Both the position numbers and the translations under genes were made by a program. Under the pieces are notes generated by a model. That model searched no databases and had not been told where the DNA came from. It saw only the letters and a program-made list of their open reading frames with translations. DNA of 64,000 bases from Axinella damicornis (taxonomy: Eukaryota > Porifera > Demospongiae > Axinellida > Axinellidae): assembly GCA_963931865.1 (NCBI GenBank), contig OZ007509.1:8264027-8328026 (forward strand). The letters run 5' to 3'. Shown piece after piece: positions 23,852-35,199 of the stretch (position 1 is its first letter; every line of letters starts with the position of its first letter).

Positions 23852-24459
23852 CTGGCAGAGTATAGTGAGTGAGTAGAGATATGGGGAAAATGATTATTAA
23901 TATTTCTTTGCAGCCTACACTGCATGTTTCACAAATTTCCAGCCAAATTACAGGGCTGCCGTATATCACAATGCATTTGAGCTCTTTTTGCTATAACCAT
24001 CCCAATGCACTATTGCTCAATTAAATGCACATCATGCTCCAGAATATCAACAGATATACCCACGGGTATAATTATTTCTTGCTATTCTGGAGTATTGTGC
24101 AAGTAAAAAGATTATATGGTGAAGCCTTTTTCACTCAGCCCATGCAGCTTTGACACATGCACAGATGGAAGCATTTGTTGGAGATCATTCAAACACTAAG
24201 ACCCTATCTACTGGGGTGTATCCACATCACTTACTTGCTCAGGGATACCTTTTGTTAATGCATTGTATGTATCCGTTGTGTGTTTCCTTGGCTAGTATAA
24301 TTGTAGCTGTACCTCCATGTGACTGATACAATAATCGATTCGGAATTGGGAAAGGGGCAGGGTGTTTGGGGGTAGAATCACTACCGGTAGAACACTTACA
24401 CTTAGCGCTCAATATCATACATTATAATTCTATTCATCTGGGGTTCAATAAAGACGTAC

Positions 24460-24592
24460 CGAGTGAGGTAGCTGGACATGGATGCGGAATTTGAGTGCTC
24501 TCAACAGCAGAAGCTCGTACCTTGCCACACTATCCTTCAGCTGCCAGTAGAGATCCCCAACCTCCAGTGGAGGACTAGATTTGTGCAGACAC
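24460..24592 (-). CDS. CCNQ: Cyclin-Q exon encoding end of first cyclin fold
   Basis: This 133-bp exon lies between ACAG and GTACGT splice sites. Joined to the preceding exon's AG it gives RCLHKSSPPLEVGDLYWQLK then DSVARYELLLLRALKFRIHV and QLPHS. The D-(S/I)-V-x-x-E-LL-LR-L-F-x-x-x-x-x-P-H pattern is the cyclin-Q/cyclin-K signature just before the LLHYL helix of the next exon. Phases are 2 in and 0 out, both agreeing with the flanking exons. Confidence 0.88.
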
Positions 24593-24734
24593 CTGTGGTA
24601 AGATATATTTAGAGGGGTTCAATTCTTTATAGCTCTAGAATGCAAGAATCCTATAGTCACACACATTACCTGGATTGATAGCTCTACCATTATTGTACAT
24701 GTAAATAGAATTTGGATGAAGTCAGTAAATCGAG

Positions 24735-24965
24735 CAGCTCTCTGCTGGTGTACCCCGATTGTGTGTGCTTCAGCTGCACTCCCCAATTGCGTCCGCTTGG
24801 GCTGCTGCTCCCTGATTGAGTCCCCATTGACTGCTGCTCCCCTATTGCATTGCATCCACTTGTAGCCCCAGTTGTTCTGGATGGTTCCACAATGTTCTCG
24901 AGCATTCATTGCGGAGTTCGAGGTTCACGAAGCTCACGCATCAAAACTCTAGTCCCACCCACTTA
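24735..24965. repeat. Dispersed repeat A, copy 2, with short internal direct repeats
   Basis: This is the second copy of the repeat at 20051-20230. It begins with four diverged direct repeats of about 27-33 bp (CCCCGATTG, CCCCAATTG, CCCTGATTG, CCCCTATTG), shares the TGTTCTGGATGGTTCCA and GTTCGAGGTTCACG blocks, and ends just before a CA microsatellite at 24965-24984. It lies in the intron between two cyclin-Q exons. Confidence 0.7.
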
Positions 24966-25189
24966 CACACACACACACACACGTTAAAATTTGTGTTTGT
25001 ATATCCCCATGATCGAAACCCCTAGGTCACATCGATATCACCAAGTATAGGGATAGTTAAACGTTGTTTGTCTCCCCACTTCTCATACTTAGCATAGATA
25101 CATTATGAGATTGAGAAAAGTGGATACCAGGCCATTCTCCATGTCTCCTCAGGTCAGGGAATGGAGTTAGGGTTGACCGAGGAAACCAG

Positions 25190-25280
25190 AGTGACTGTGT
25201 CTCACCAGTGCCACTATGGTCGCCACAGTCACCTGAGTCACCAGTGCCACCATGGTCACCACAGTGCACCCTGGCACCAG
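25190..25280. repeat. Short tandem repeat, TCACCAGTGCCAC units
   Basis: Two 45-bp copies of a CACCAGTGCCAC(T/C)ATGGTC(G/A)CCAC motif lie in tandem with related flanks. They produce short chance frames on both strands and have no coding signal. Confidence 0.7.
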
Positions 25281-26092
25281 TCAGGTAAAACCCGCAGGAC
25301 CATTGGAAATGGTGCAGTCGGTAAGGCCATGGCCGTACCACTGCATGGCTGGTCTTTTACAATATTGGCGGTTTTTTTATTCTGGTTAGATAAAACTTAG
25401 ACTGCACAGAAACTAAGTCTGTGACCTTTATCCACAAGGGCGGGGCTTCACTTGAGTAGTGCAAACTGAAAGTCTGGCACAGTTTGATGCACAGTTATAA
25501 ATTGATCTGACTTCTGTTGACGTCACATGATCACACAATTGCAGCGAACTCAGAATACACTTCGGAGCATCAAACCTTCCATGCAGGCTTAGCACAGTGT
25601 CACTTCTCATTGAAGCCGATGGCCGATTGCAAATCAGCTATCTCTATCAGACATTGCAGTCACCATTATCAACTCATGTACTGGGCATGGCATATACAGC
25701 AACAAGAAACTACCTTCAAGGTGCAATATAACAGGCAGGAGTGGCAAAAGCAATGTTTCAATACTATGGCCACTGCACACTGCCAAAGGCAGTGTATGGA
25801 GATCCTGTTGATCTCCACAGAGGCTGTGAAGCAGCTGAGAAAACAGCTTGAATGTTGACTATCATCATCTGCTCAGATATCACCTGTGTGCTCCGCACAG
25901 CAACGCAACAGCTTTCTGGTTACATGCATGGCATGCAACTTTCTCAGCATCATGCACGACATTAATTGCCATGCCAACATTGGTCTGGCCATAGACACAG
26001 CACTTCCCCAGCCCTGTTGGGAGTATACTGTTTGTGTAGCGTGACTGGGTTATCCACCACACTTGAAGAAGGTGTGACAGATTAAACCGTAC

Positions 26093-26181
26093 CTGTGGCA
26101 AGTGTTCACAACATCTCCCAGCTTTACGGTGGGGACCTCCTGCACCTTTGAAGCAAGACTGAGGGCAGCCATGACAACCAA
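26093..26181 (-). CDS. CCNQ: Cyclin-Q exon (LASKVQE)
   Basis: This 89-bp exon lies between a CCCTAG acceptor and a GTACGG donor. It reads LVVMAALSLASKVQEVPTVK then LGDVVNTCHR. It corresponds to the first cyclin-fold helix with the LA-KVEE-type motif shared by all cyclins, here with Gln in place of the first Glu, followed by the segment that in CCNQ reads R-RDIINV. Entry is phase 0 and exit phase 2, matching its neighbours exactly. Confidence 0.88.
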
Positions 26182-26531
26182 CTAGGGAGGAAGCAGCAGC
26201 AAACTGCTAATCCACACATGTATATAATTATGCAGGCACTAGATCTTTGTGAATATAAAAAAAAGTATCTTTCTGAGCCTGGGTTCACAGCCAGGGTCTC
26301 ACAGTCATGGTGGGATACCACTACAGTTGGTACTACACCTAATCAAGGCCACACATCCCAAATACAAACTTACGGCAACTATCGATCTGTCTTCTCCACA
26401 GCTGCGAGAAATCTGGTCAACCTCATTTATATGAGCAAAAGCTCTCCTGTAGCTCCGTTGAGCATGTAGTCAAAGGTGAAAAGCTTCTCCTTGATCACAC
26501 ACACACATTCAAACTCCACAAACTGAAGCAC

Positions 26532-26790
26532 TCACATGCTGAAAAATTTATCTACGGCCTTGATGACAATAGCATACTGATTCGGAACTGAATGGAGAAT
26601 GTACAAGTCATGATCCTTGATACTGGCCACTACATCCCAGTTTAGCCTTATCAATTCTTTACGGAAACGTGGCAGTACAGAACCACGTTTAGCCAAAAAC
26701 GTGTTGTTGAAGTTGATTCTTGCTTGTACTTGAGTACCCTGTTCTGGTTCCAAACAACTGTCATTTCCACAGTCTATGAGAGTGGTAGCT
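26532..26790 (-). CDS. Unidentified exon candidate inside a cyclin-Q intron
   Basis: About 85 open codons on the minus strand read ...LEPEQGTQVQARINFNNTFL, then RFRKELIRLNWDVVASIKDH and DLYILHSVPNQYAIVIKAVD, ending KFFSM at a GTGAGT donor. A further minus-strand stretch at about 26410-26495 (IKEKLFTFDYMLNGATGE) could be the next exon. The composition looks like a real protein, but I do not recognise the family. It lies between two cyclin-Q exons on the same strand, so it is a nested gene, an alternative exon or a decayed insertion. Confidence 0.4.
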
Positions 26791-27067
26791 ACATGCAATT
26801 GTGAGATGTTGCTTTTGGACTTGTCAGGTGGCTATGTTTCTGATTTTATGCTGTGGTTTAAAATTGCTAGCAGCCTGTGTGAGGCTACACAGTATACGCG
26901 ATAGCACCTGTTCGATGCGCATCAGCAGAGATGTCACGTCGATTGTAGCTGCACTGCATCCTGTAGAGGTTCCGAGCGGAGTACGAACACCTCTAGTTAA
27001 AACAGAAAGCTATTCTGTTATTCTGTTATTCCATATTCCACGTTTTATAGCGTCGGACTGGACTTAC

Positions 27068-27165
27068 TGTTGTTTCATACTCATCTTGGTCCATCACAGA
27101 AACAAAGGTGAGGTAGAACACCTGAGCAGCAGCTATAGCCTCTTGACTGAGCTTTAGTCTGACAC
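27068..27165 (-). CDS. CCNQ: Cyclin-Q exon, start of first cyclin fold
   Basis: This 98-bp exon lies between CTGCAG and GTAAGT sites. It reads (G)VRLKLSQEAIAAAQVFYLTF then VSVMDQDEYETT. It aligns with the cyclin-Q segment EAGVKLG...IATA-x-x-YH-FF, the first helices of the cyclin box. Entry phase is 1 and exit phase is 0. The exon carrying the start codon must lie further up the minus strand, but I could not find a convincing one before 31 kb; it is probably short. Confidence 0.85.
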
Positions 27166-27250
27166 CTGCAGATACACATACACAAATCATTAGCAGTTCA
27201 ACACATTCATGATTATGGAGACAATTACTTACTATTATCAAAGAATGACT

Positions 27251-27373
27251 ACAACACCCTAGCCTCGTTCCCAGGCCCCGCCCAGCTTTTCGTTGCTTGC
27301 AGTACGGAAAAGCGGTGTTCTTTTGTGTAGCAGAAAGCGGCACACGGGCCTGGGAACGAGGCTAACAACACCC
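27251..27373. mobile_element. Fold-back element (TAGCCTCG family) with 9-bp target duplication
   Basis: The 105-bp element at 27260-27364 has ends TAGCCTCGTTCCCAGGCC and the inverse GGCCTGGGAACGAGGCTA. It is flanked by the perfect direct repeat ACAACACCC (27251-27259 and 27365-27373). The interior is an imperfect inverted repeat without coding capacity. It belongs with the elements at 51633-51694 and 60132-60173. Confidence 0.92.
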
Positions 27374-29015
27374 ATCTTCCTCACATCTTGCATAGAGAAC
27401 AGAATTTTCCCCTTCAGAGTCCAATGGTCATTAGAATACTGTCAGTCAGGTGACTTTGACCTACAGATCAGTAGCATAATAGTCACCTGTGTTGTCGGTC
27501 TACAGTCACTTAGTCTTCAGCCTTGATTGACATTGTCAAGGTGGTGTCCAAATTTAAAGCATGTTATCATAGACCCTTGAGCATTGTGGAGTGAGCTGGA
27601 GTGGGCCTATAGATACTTTGAGCATAGTTTATGCTGAACATAATAATACTGACTGCACTGAGCATAAACATGCCGAGCTTCGTTTGAAGGTAGTTTAATT
27701 TGCTCAAGCACTTGATGAGCATGAGAGCTTGTCCCAGGAAGTAGCTCTGGATACTTCGGTTCACTTGAGACAAGAAAGGTATTTGATGGGGGCAGGTTTA
27801 ACAACCACAAGCACGGGATAACAAGCTACGTACTAAGTACTTACAATCAGACAGAGCCAGGTTTTTAACCGTGATTAATCTATCTGTGAATCCTCCCCCC
27901 AATTACTAATGCTTCAGTGACTTACATTTTCCGGAAATATACAGACAAAATTGAAAGTTAAATGTGTTTGTTTTCATACATGCAAGGAACGTGCCTTCAT
28001 CATGTGGCTTAATTTTACTGTGCGGCCGCATCAAACTGCTGGATTTGACACTTGAAAGGGCCGCTAGCCACATCAAAATGGCCCGCCCCCAGTTTGATTC
28101 CAGTTGCCACCATGGCAAAATGTTAACAGATCACTCAATCATGAATCACACATCATTCGTTAATTATTCATGAACAAATTTCAGCAATATCACCAATCTC
28201 AAGCATCCTACGTGTACCTCACTTGTGGACCCTAGCCAGTGCGTTCACCGTGGTTAGATGAACGCGCCGAGTGGGACCATCTAGTTGTGGCAAGGGGAGG
28301 CCAGTTACAGCTACAATATTTGGTCCAGGCGAATTAATATCAATCTAGTCTGGCGTGATCAATCCCTTCATGCACTCTCTCCTGGGAGACAATACACACA
28401 TACACTTCCTTAATTGACTACTGACCCCAAAAGAAAATGGCTGCGCGGGACTGGGGCCCTTCAGCAAATTATGCCGTTTATGGTAACTCAAGTGGGAGTT
28501 GACACTCTGAGACTACTCCTTTCAGTGATGATGTCCCCCATCAATGGTGCCCAGGACATGCGTGAAAACCTCCAGCATTGGGGATGTGGCATAATATTCC
28601 TAGGTAACTAGCAATTCATGCAATTCCTACGGTATCATGGGTATACAGCATCTCAGCCACGAAGTAGTCTAGCCACATGAGCCACGAAGATCCCATTATA
28701 AATACCTGCTTCTAGAACAAACTTGGTGTTGCTGAAGTGTGAAGTGGCTTCCTTCGCAGTCGAAGTGCCTTCCATGGTCTGGTTTTACTGCCCAGTTCGC
28801 AGTGTTCCAATGATAGCGCACCAAGATGGGCGGGGCTGGCACATTCATAATTATAAATTTGTCTAGTCTCGTTCCCAGACCGCACTTGACACGAAGCTGA
28901 GCAGCGTGTAAGCGTCTACGTCTCTCTGTTCCCAGAGTCGCCCAGAAACCCATGAAAACCGGCCGCCTTAATTGCCAGTCTCCAGGACCCTGTTGACAAA
29001 GAGAGAGCAGCTCAT
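27374..29015. other. No gene recognised
   Basis: Upstream of the first visible cyclin-Q exon. It contains only short frames, and a partial TAGTCTCGTTCCCAGACC repeat end near 28863. The missing 5' exon of cyclin-Q may lie here or beyond, but no candidate with a suitable donor and the expected HF-x-x-x-x-FI-EAG motif was seen. Confidence 0.5.
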
Positions 29016-29401
29016 ATTAGTCTCGGAACCAGACCCTTCGTGCGGGGGAGGAGGAAAGGGTCTGGGCACGTTCCTACATTCGAGTTGTCCTCACGGAACG
29101 TAATTATGCGTGGTAATTAGCGATCAACTGCGATGCCACGCGTACGATCACAGTCGACCTGCTCGTAGCTCTCCTCGACTTTTGTCAGTCACTCGCGGGT
29201 AACGCGGTACGGCACAGCGATTCGCCATGGCTAGTCACTGGACCGAAAGCCGGCCTGGAGAAAAATCATTTCCCTGACGTCATTCGCAATCAACGCTTCT
29301 GATTCGTTAGGTCAACATTCCGACCTGGGGACAACTCGAATGTAAGATGTGCCCAGACCCTTTCCTCCTCCCCCGCACGAAGGGTCTGGTTCCGAGACTA
29401 A
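29016..29401. mobile_element. 386-bp inverted-repeat element with about 73-bp ends
   Basis: The left end runs TTAGTCTCGGAACCAGACCC through the GGACAACTC-complement region, and the right end is its reverse complement, finishing GGGTCTGGTTCCGAGACTAA. The arms are about 73 bp with very few mismatches; the loop of about 240 bp is non-coding. The TAGTCTCG...CCAGACCC terminus is related to the TAGCCTCG...CCCAGGCC family. I could not see a clear target duplication. Confidence 0.85.
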
Positions 29402-29489
29402 TCCTCCACCACCTTCCTTCCTGAATTCAACTCCTACCTTAGGAGGTACTAAGCTCAGCATACATGTACCAATGATAGCCTTTTACTGC

Positions 29490-30222
29490 AGGGGCGTAAG
29501 AAGATGTTTTGTAGTAAGGGGCTGATGTGACCGACAGATAGACTGAGTTGGCGGGCGAAGCCCGTCCTATGTAGGGGGGTCCGGGGGCATGCCCCCCTCT
29601 GGGGAAATTTTTGCTTTTCAGGCACTCAGAGACTAATTTTGGTGCATTCTGAGCCATTTCCACTGCATTGTACTGAGGTTGATTTTATGAGTGAAGCAAG
29701 ATCAAAATTTGTGGCTACAACATAGACAAGTGCACAGTGGTGAGTCGACTTTTGGCAAGTTCTCAGCCAGGGCATCGTCGTCGAGGTCGCTCAGCTCAGA
29801 AAGCCAGCACCATCGTCACTATCTGCGCCTTGCTGCTGTGACTGGTTCAGTGCTCACAGTCATCGACGATTCCTGCGATGGGTCCTGGTCAGTTTCTGTA
29901 CAACAAAAAGGTGGTACACTGATACCAGGCACCACTGTGACGTGACAAGCTTACACATTTAGTAGATTCTCTCTTGGCGATTGTATACTCGGCTATCAAT
30001 CTCGAAGCTCATGCAGTCTTGGCGACGTAGCGGCTAACTTAGCTACGCCGTATCAATTGCCAAGAAAGAAACTGTGTAGGCCGTGTTTTACCTTACCTAG
30101 TGCAGTCCGTGAAACTGGGGAGAAGAATGACTGGATGTGCCTCTGCGCCATGCTGCATACCGTGTGCTACATGTACAGTGCTCACACCGACTACACGGTA
30201 TATAGCCTGTGCGGAAGGGGGC

Positions 30223-30253
<31 letters not shown>

Positions 30254-30283
30254 AGCCCCCCCGGTTCTTACGCCAGTGTGCTG
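29490..30283. mobile_element. Non-autonomous DNA element with CAGGGGCGTAAGAA ends
   Basis: The left end is CAGGGGCGTAAGAAG; the right end TTCTTACGCCAGTG is its inverse with small differences. Just inside the left end lies a GGGGGTCCGGGGGCATGCCC-like stretch (29575-29600), a GC-rich motif common in miniature elements of marine invertebrates. Just inside the right end is a poly-C run (30224-30252). No transposase is present. A clear target duplication was not found, so the boundaries are provisional. Confidence 0.55.
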
Positions 30284-32577
30284 TGCCTTTGCAATCATGA
30301 TGGGGTGTTCTGAAATCCCTCCAAATTACCTGCAATTTGAGTAGCGTAATTATTTACGAGTGATTGTGCAGCAGTGATATTAGGTTTGCAGACTTGTACC
30401 CAAGAATGTACTGTTTGAAACTTGTACCCAAGAACTAGTGATTACAAAATTCACTACCAGGTTGCACATAATTTTAAGCCTTGCTCTTCTAAGATCTGTA
30501 GGCAATGTAGCTATCAGGTTCCTGATTCAGTGATTGGTAGAAATTTGCCCAGCAATTTCTGTAGCAGGGTGTGCAGCTGTATGTTGAAGATGGTTTGTGT
30601 GTGTGTCATGTTGGTTCAGAAATGTCCGGAGTTCTCTTCAGAGCCATGCATATGACTCCCTCACTCAAGTGCTAGTCAATGGAGCGAGCGAACAAACATT
30701 TACCCATCACTGTTCGGGTGCTGCTTCTCCCCCCCCCCCCCCCCCCCCCCCTCCCCCATCCCCAACAGACCACAACGTCTGATGCGCCCATAATCCCAGT
30801 GCCTTACCTTCCAAGAAGAATGCTTCTTGGCTACTGGCAACTAGCGCAGTGTTGGAGCCCTGCCATGGAGTCGCAGCAGATGGTAAGGATTGCGTGGGAC
30901 CTTGTCAAGGACTGGAGGAGGAGGAAGTGTGGATGTGAGATTCCATAGCGATCTTATGGTGAAGGTGGCCTTTGCTGAGGAGTGAGTCATCCAGCAGATC
31001 CACAACTCCTGGGAGAGCACAGCTAAAGCAAGGAGCAGAGGCTGTTCTAATATGCAGCCTTGTTTGAGTCTTTCCGTATCCTTCTTATCCCTGGGCTGTG
31101 ACCAAGGGAAGTTTCTTTTAGAGTTGATGGAGATTCTGGCACCTATACAATATTAATGGAATCCCTTAGAAGCAATATTAGGCACTAGAACTCCCACGGA
31201 CTACATGTAGTGGCTGGCTACGCGTCTGCTTCTGTCATTCCTTTCACATATGCACTCCTGCACTGGTGCACTTTCCCTTCATACAGTGGAGTACATCTGC
31301 CGTCCTCAGACCATGACTTGGAGCTCCATCTGGTGGCCTACCTCAACACCAGCACCCATCAACTGGACCCCCTCATCCGTACACTACCTGAACCCAGTCA
31401 CCAAGCTTTCCTCCATCCTCATCAAGAGGTTTGTTAATTGTTTGGATGTCCGCTGTCAATTTGTCTGGTCTGTCCAACTGTCTGTCTGTCTGTCTGTCTG
31501 TCTGTCTTTCTGTCTATCTGTTAATTTGTTAGTTAGTAGGAGGATGGCAGATGTGTGTGATTATAGGTACTGATGATCACCAACAACACCAGTGACCACA
31601 CTGTTGACGATTATGATACTGAAAAATTTCTCACCTGGCAACAACTCTCGTGACTTCATGGAGCTGGGTTTGGAAGACCTTTCGAGTCATCCCTGTGTTG
31701 TGTAGTGTTGGGTTTAGTCCCCAAAGCAATAATTATTTCCATACTTCGACTTTGTTTATGAAAAAATGAAGCTTTGACTTAGGGATTGGGACGTGTTAAG
31801 GTCATGTGAGAAAGTGTTAAAGTCGTGTGACTATGTTTTGAAGAGGCGCAAGTACCTCTTATAGAAATCCGACTCTGTCAAACTATAGCCTTCGCAACAT
31901 TGGTCCTACAAACATTGATGCTTTCTTATGAGATGTACGCTTGTAGTTTTCTGTACTTTAATTACAATCGCATGACTGTTGTCCTGTATGACTGCATTTA
32001 AAATCTGCAGATCGTCTAGCCTGGTTGTAGAATGATGATTGGTGTCTGACAATTGAAGTTTGAAGTTGAGGTAGCCATTTGAATGTTGATGGCATATTGG
32101 CTTTTGCAATAATAAGTGGTGTAAGCCAACACACCGGTGAGCGTGAAATCCATTTGCTTCTCATTCATTCACCTTCATGAACAAATAGGTTTCTCTTTGA
32201 GCGCAAATGGCATATTTATACACCTGGCAAAACTGCCTCTCATCACAAACGGTGTATTTATATGCCTACCGCGATTTCACTAGCCAATTGAAGCTGGGCA
32301 GACCCTGCTAATTTAATAGCAATCACAATAATTAACATCCTCATTCCCTGGCATTCGAATGAGCTGCAATACCTAGCTTTCCCGACCAGCGAGTCGCAAC
32401 CGGTTGCAAAGCGCGGCTACCAGTAGTGCGGTTACCCCATCTATGAAATTTAGAATTGTACAAAAATATTTCTCAGATGACTAGACTGTCTACATCTATC
32501 ATCGCACAGAGTCCATCAAGCAAACAGAATCATCATATTCTCTAGCTAGATTAACTCCAATCATTTTTTTCCACAGG
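30284..32577. other. Non-coding or unrecognised; poly-C tract and short frames
   Basis: It includes a poly-C run (30730-30752), a GTCT microsatellite (31480-31510), and an open plus-strand segment at about 31245-31435 followed by a GTTTGT donor-like site, for which no family is recognised. No supported gene was found. Confidence 0.45.
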
Positions 32578-32578
32578 T

Positions 32579-32708
32579 GAGCACATCCAAAAAGTGAACC
32601 ATTCAACAGGAAGAGAACTGACGCTTGACCTCAGTACAGACAGTATGGAGGTCCGATGCGGGTTCAATGTCACCTACACCAAGTTCTACGTGGGGACAGA
32701 CCTTGTAG
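32579..32708 (+). CDS. Unidentified exon candidate
   Basis: It is bounded by a long pyrimidine tract with CCACAG before it and GTGAGT after it. The open frame reads EHIQKVNHSTGRELTLDLST, then DSMEVRCGFNVTYTKFYVGT and DLV. Codon composition and strong splice sites suggest a real exon, but I do not recognise the protein. It lies on the same strand as the kinesin-like exon 2.3 kb downstream; whether they belong together is unknown. Confidence 0.4.
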
Positions 32709-32816
32709 GTGAGTATACATACTGTGTAGATGATATACATTGTCTGTAGGTGAGCATGCATAGCATGTGTATGTATCTGTAGTAAGTAGCATGGCTTGCT
32801 GCAGTAGCTTCTTTCT

Positions 32817-32905
32817 TAGGCCGGCTCCTCACCAGCTTTTTGTCGCATACTCTACCAAAACGGTGAGAGAGCCTGGAAGATCTCATCACATGCACGATGA
32901 CGTAC
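32817..32905. mobile_element. Fragment of the 63-kb inverted-repeat family
   Basis: The segment with GGCTCCTC-CCAGCTTTTTGTC, CATACT, GCCTGGAAGATCTCATCAC and GTGCA-like sequence matches one arm of the element at 63115-63763. Only one arm is present, so this is a truncated copy or solo end. Confidence 0.7.
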
Positions 32906-32909
32906 TAAT

Positions 32910-34326
32910 TTAGCCCTTTAAGACCTAACGTTGCATATCTGCAACGTGAGACTTTCAGCTTCATGATGTCACATCCGGCAATGTCCTTGGGAGATAGGTT
33001 CTGCGACAGCAGAAAGGGCGGGACAGGGGGAGGTGGGTGGGTGCACCCGGAGGGTGCAAAAAGCCATGGCCGTGTCTGGGCTCCGCGATAGAAAGGTCTT
33101 GGTTGGCACTGGGAGGGCCACTTCCGCCGTTTTTGGCATAAATGGACTTAGAAAGTAGCTGTCTTGCCTTGAAGGCCCTCCATTTCCAGTGTTCATGGTC
33201 CGTTATTTAGCTACGGCAGATTGGCATTTCTCGGGAGGCTTGATTGCAAGCTCGTTAATTGGTGGGAGTGGTTAAGTCACGTATATGCTTAGTATAGCTG
33301 AAATTACCTGTGTGAGCAGTTTCGAGCCCAGCAACGCCAGGGAACAGAAATGAGGGTATGTTTAAGTGTTCTATAGATTGAAAATGACCTAGAGAAAGAA
33401 TTCTCTGTACCATTAAGGGCTGGGACCTGCTAGATCAGAGACATTTTTGTGTTGTGTTTGCAAGGTTATTGTGCTCCACTGGAACTGCACATCGAAATTG
33501 AATGTCACTTTTGGGTTAGCCCCACCCCTCTTGCGTCCAATGATGTCACTTCCGGTCACGCCCAAACAATCTATCCTGCAATATGGCTTCCATAGCAAAC
33601 CCGTTAGGCAATGACAAATGCTAGAATACGGCAACTTAAAACCCTATGAACCACCGTGATTTCGTCACAGCATGGAGAGCTAGAAGCCTGCTACATTTTA
33701 AGCCTAGCGATTGTTGATAGCTGGTATAGGTAGAGAGATATAGCTGATAATCATGCTAGTAGGGCAGCACTACTCAGATGAACTTACCTCTAGATCACTC
33801 CAGCAAAGATCAATCAACAATCGCTAGGGTGAATAGCTTTATCTACTCGGCAGGCATACGATGGGCCACACTAGAGCCGTCAGAACCCTGATTTACGTTG
33901 CCGTATAACGCACCAACTCCGCAATGGTAGATCTGTGCGGCCATTCTCAGCAACTGGGCGTGGGAGGAGCACTCATCATGTGACATGCAGTCGAAAACAC
34001 GTGCATACAATCGCATCTGTTAAACTGTGCACGCGAACAACAGCACAGTAGTGGACTTTCATAGCAATACTGCCAATAGCGGTCTTTGCTTCACTCCGTC
34101 TGACTTGTACAGATCCGGCAAAAGCGCTCAGGCAGTGCAAATAGTACGGTACTGATTTTGCCATGCAACTATGCGCGTGACTATCACAACGTTTGGCCAA
34201 CGCCTACTTGTAAATAATTCTATTACGGTCTATGAATAATTTTATTGTGGTTACTACGAGAGGCGTGCGCAGCCAAACAAGGTCCCATTCCTTAACAGAC
34301 GTGAGTTTGGGCCCTAAAGAGTTAAT
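32910..34326. mobile_element. Possible 1.4-kb element with TTAGCCCTTTAA-like ends
   Basis: TTTAGCCCTTTAAGACC at 32911 and the roughly inverse GGGCCCTAAAGAGTTAATTAA near 34305-34325 could be degenerate ends related to the TTAACCCTTTAA elements at 43171 and 54453. The interior has no transposase. It carries several inverted motifs (for example GATTGTTGAT at 33708 and ATCAACAATCG at 33810). The assignment is tentative. Confidence 0.35.
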
Positions 34327-34904
34327 TAATTAAGTGCAGTTTTGTGCATGATTTTAGTGATTGCCCACGCATGCTGTTTTGATCTTGCTGGATGCGGCTC
34401 AGTGTGTCAGTGTCAATTGCATTTTCGTCGCCTGATACACTACCGACTCTTACCGAACAAGAAACGCCACGGTAGACACGAAAAACAACTCGCTGCGAAT
34501 AGCCAGGTATTGGCAGGTAAGCTACCATCTCTCTGTTTCATGTTCTCATTTGTTTACAGCCATCGTTGCTATGTGCCTGATTATACAGAGAGCGCCAATA
34601 TTGATCAATGAGGAGTGTATTTCACCTTTGCACTGCTAAGCCGTGCAAAAAGTGAAATACGCATTCACATGCTCAGTAGCCATGCAATTTCAGTCTAAAT
34701 CTGCATTCTTGCTATTCTTCTTAGTACAGTGAATTATGATAAGTGTCGCTTATGATAAGTACTGACTATCACATGTACGTACACCAACAGGCTGTTTGCA
34801 GTGTATCCCATGTGCATGCTGTCTCATTCCCAGAACAATACTGTCCCTGTTCCATGTCACTCAGCATGTCTCCAACCTTGAACGTGTGCATGCACACACA
34901 CACT

Positions 34905-35036
34905 TACACCTACACACACAACACAAACACAGCCTGGCACAGAGAGGGTCTCCAAGATCAGTCATGGTCGACCTCGCTGGGAGTGAGAGGGTGGCAAATT
35001 CTGTGACTCTGGGTGACAGACTGAAGGAGCATCAGT
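34905..35036 (+). CDS. Kinesin motor-domain exon (switch II), fragment
   Basis: After an ACACAG acceptor region the frame reads RGSPRSVMVDLAGSERVANS, then VTLGDRLKEHQ before GTAAGT. DLAGSER is the switch II motif of kinesin motors, and the spacing to RLKE matches the normal DLAGSER...G-RLKE-x-x-IN-SL segment. The following INKSL motif is not in this exon. No other kinesin motifs (P-loop, switch I) were found nearby, so this is a partial, possibly isolated or decayed exon. Subfamily cannot be set. Confidence 0.55.
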
Positions 35037-35086
35037 AAGTGAGAGACACGTCTCTCTAGTCTACTACCATTATAACCACTCTTGAC

Positions 35087-35199
35087 ACTTCATTTTTACC
35101 TGAACATTTCGATCCTTATTCAGTGTGTGTACTGCTGATAATAATTATCAGCAGTACACACACTGAATAAGGATCGAAATGTTCAGGTAAAAATGAAGT
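35087..35199. repeat. Perfect 113-bp palindrome
   Basis: Two 56-bp arms are exact reverse complements around a single central base. They start ACTTCATTTTTACCTGAAC and end with the inverse. No mismatch was seen. It begins about 50 bp after the kinesin-like exon's donor. No target duplication was evident and there is no coding capacity. It would form a very stable hairpin as RNA or single-stranded DNA. Confidence 0.93.

Noticed and set aside
30093..30344. Poly-Gly and poly-Pro frames near 30.2 kb
   Set aside because: They come from a run of C residues inside a transposon end.
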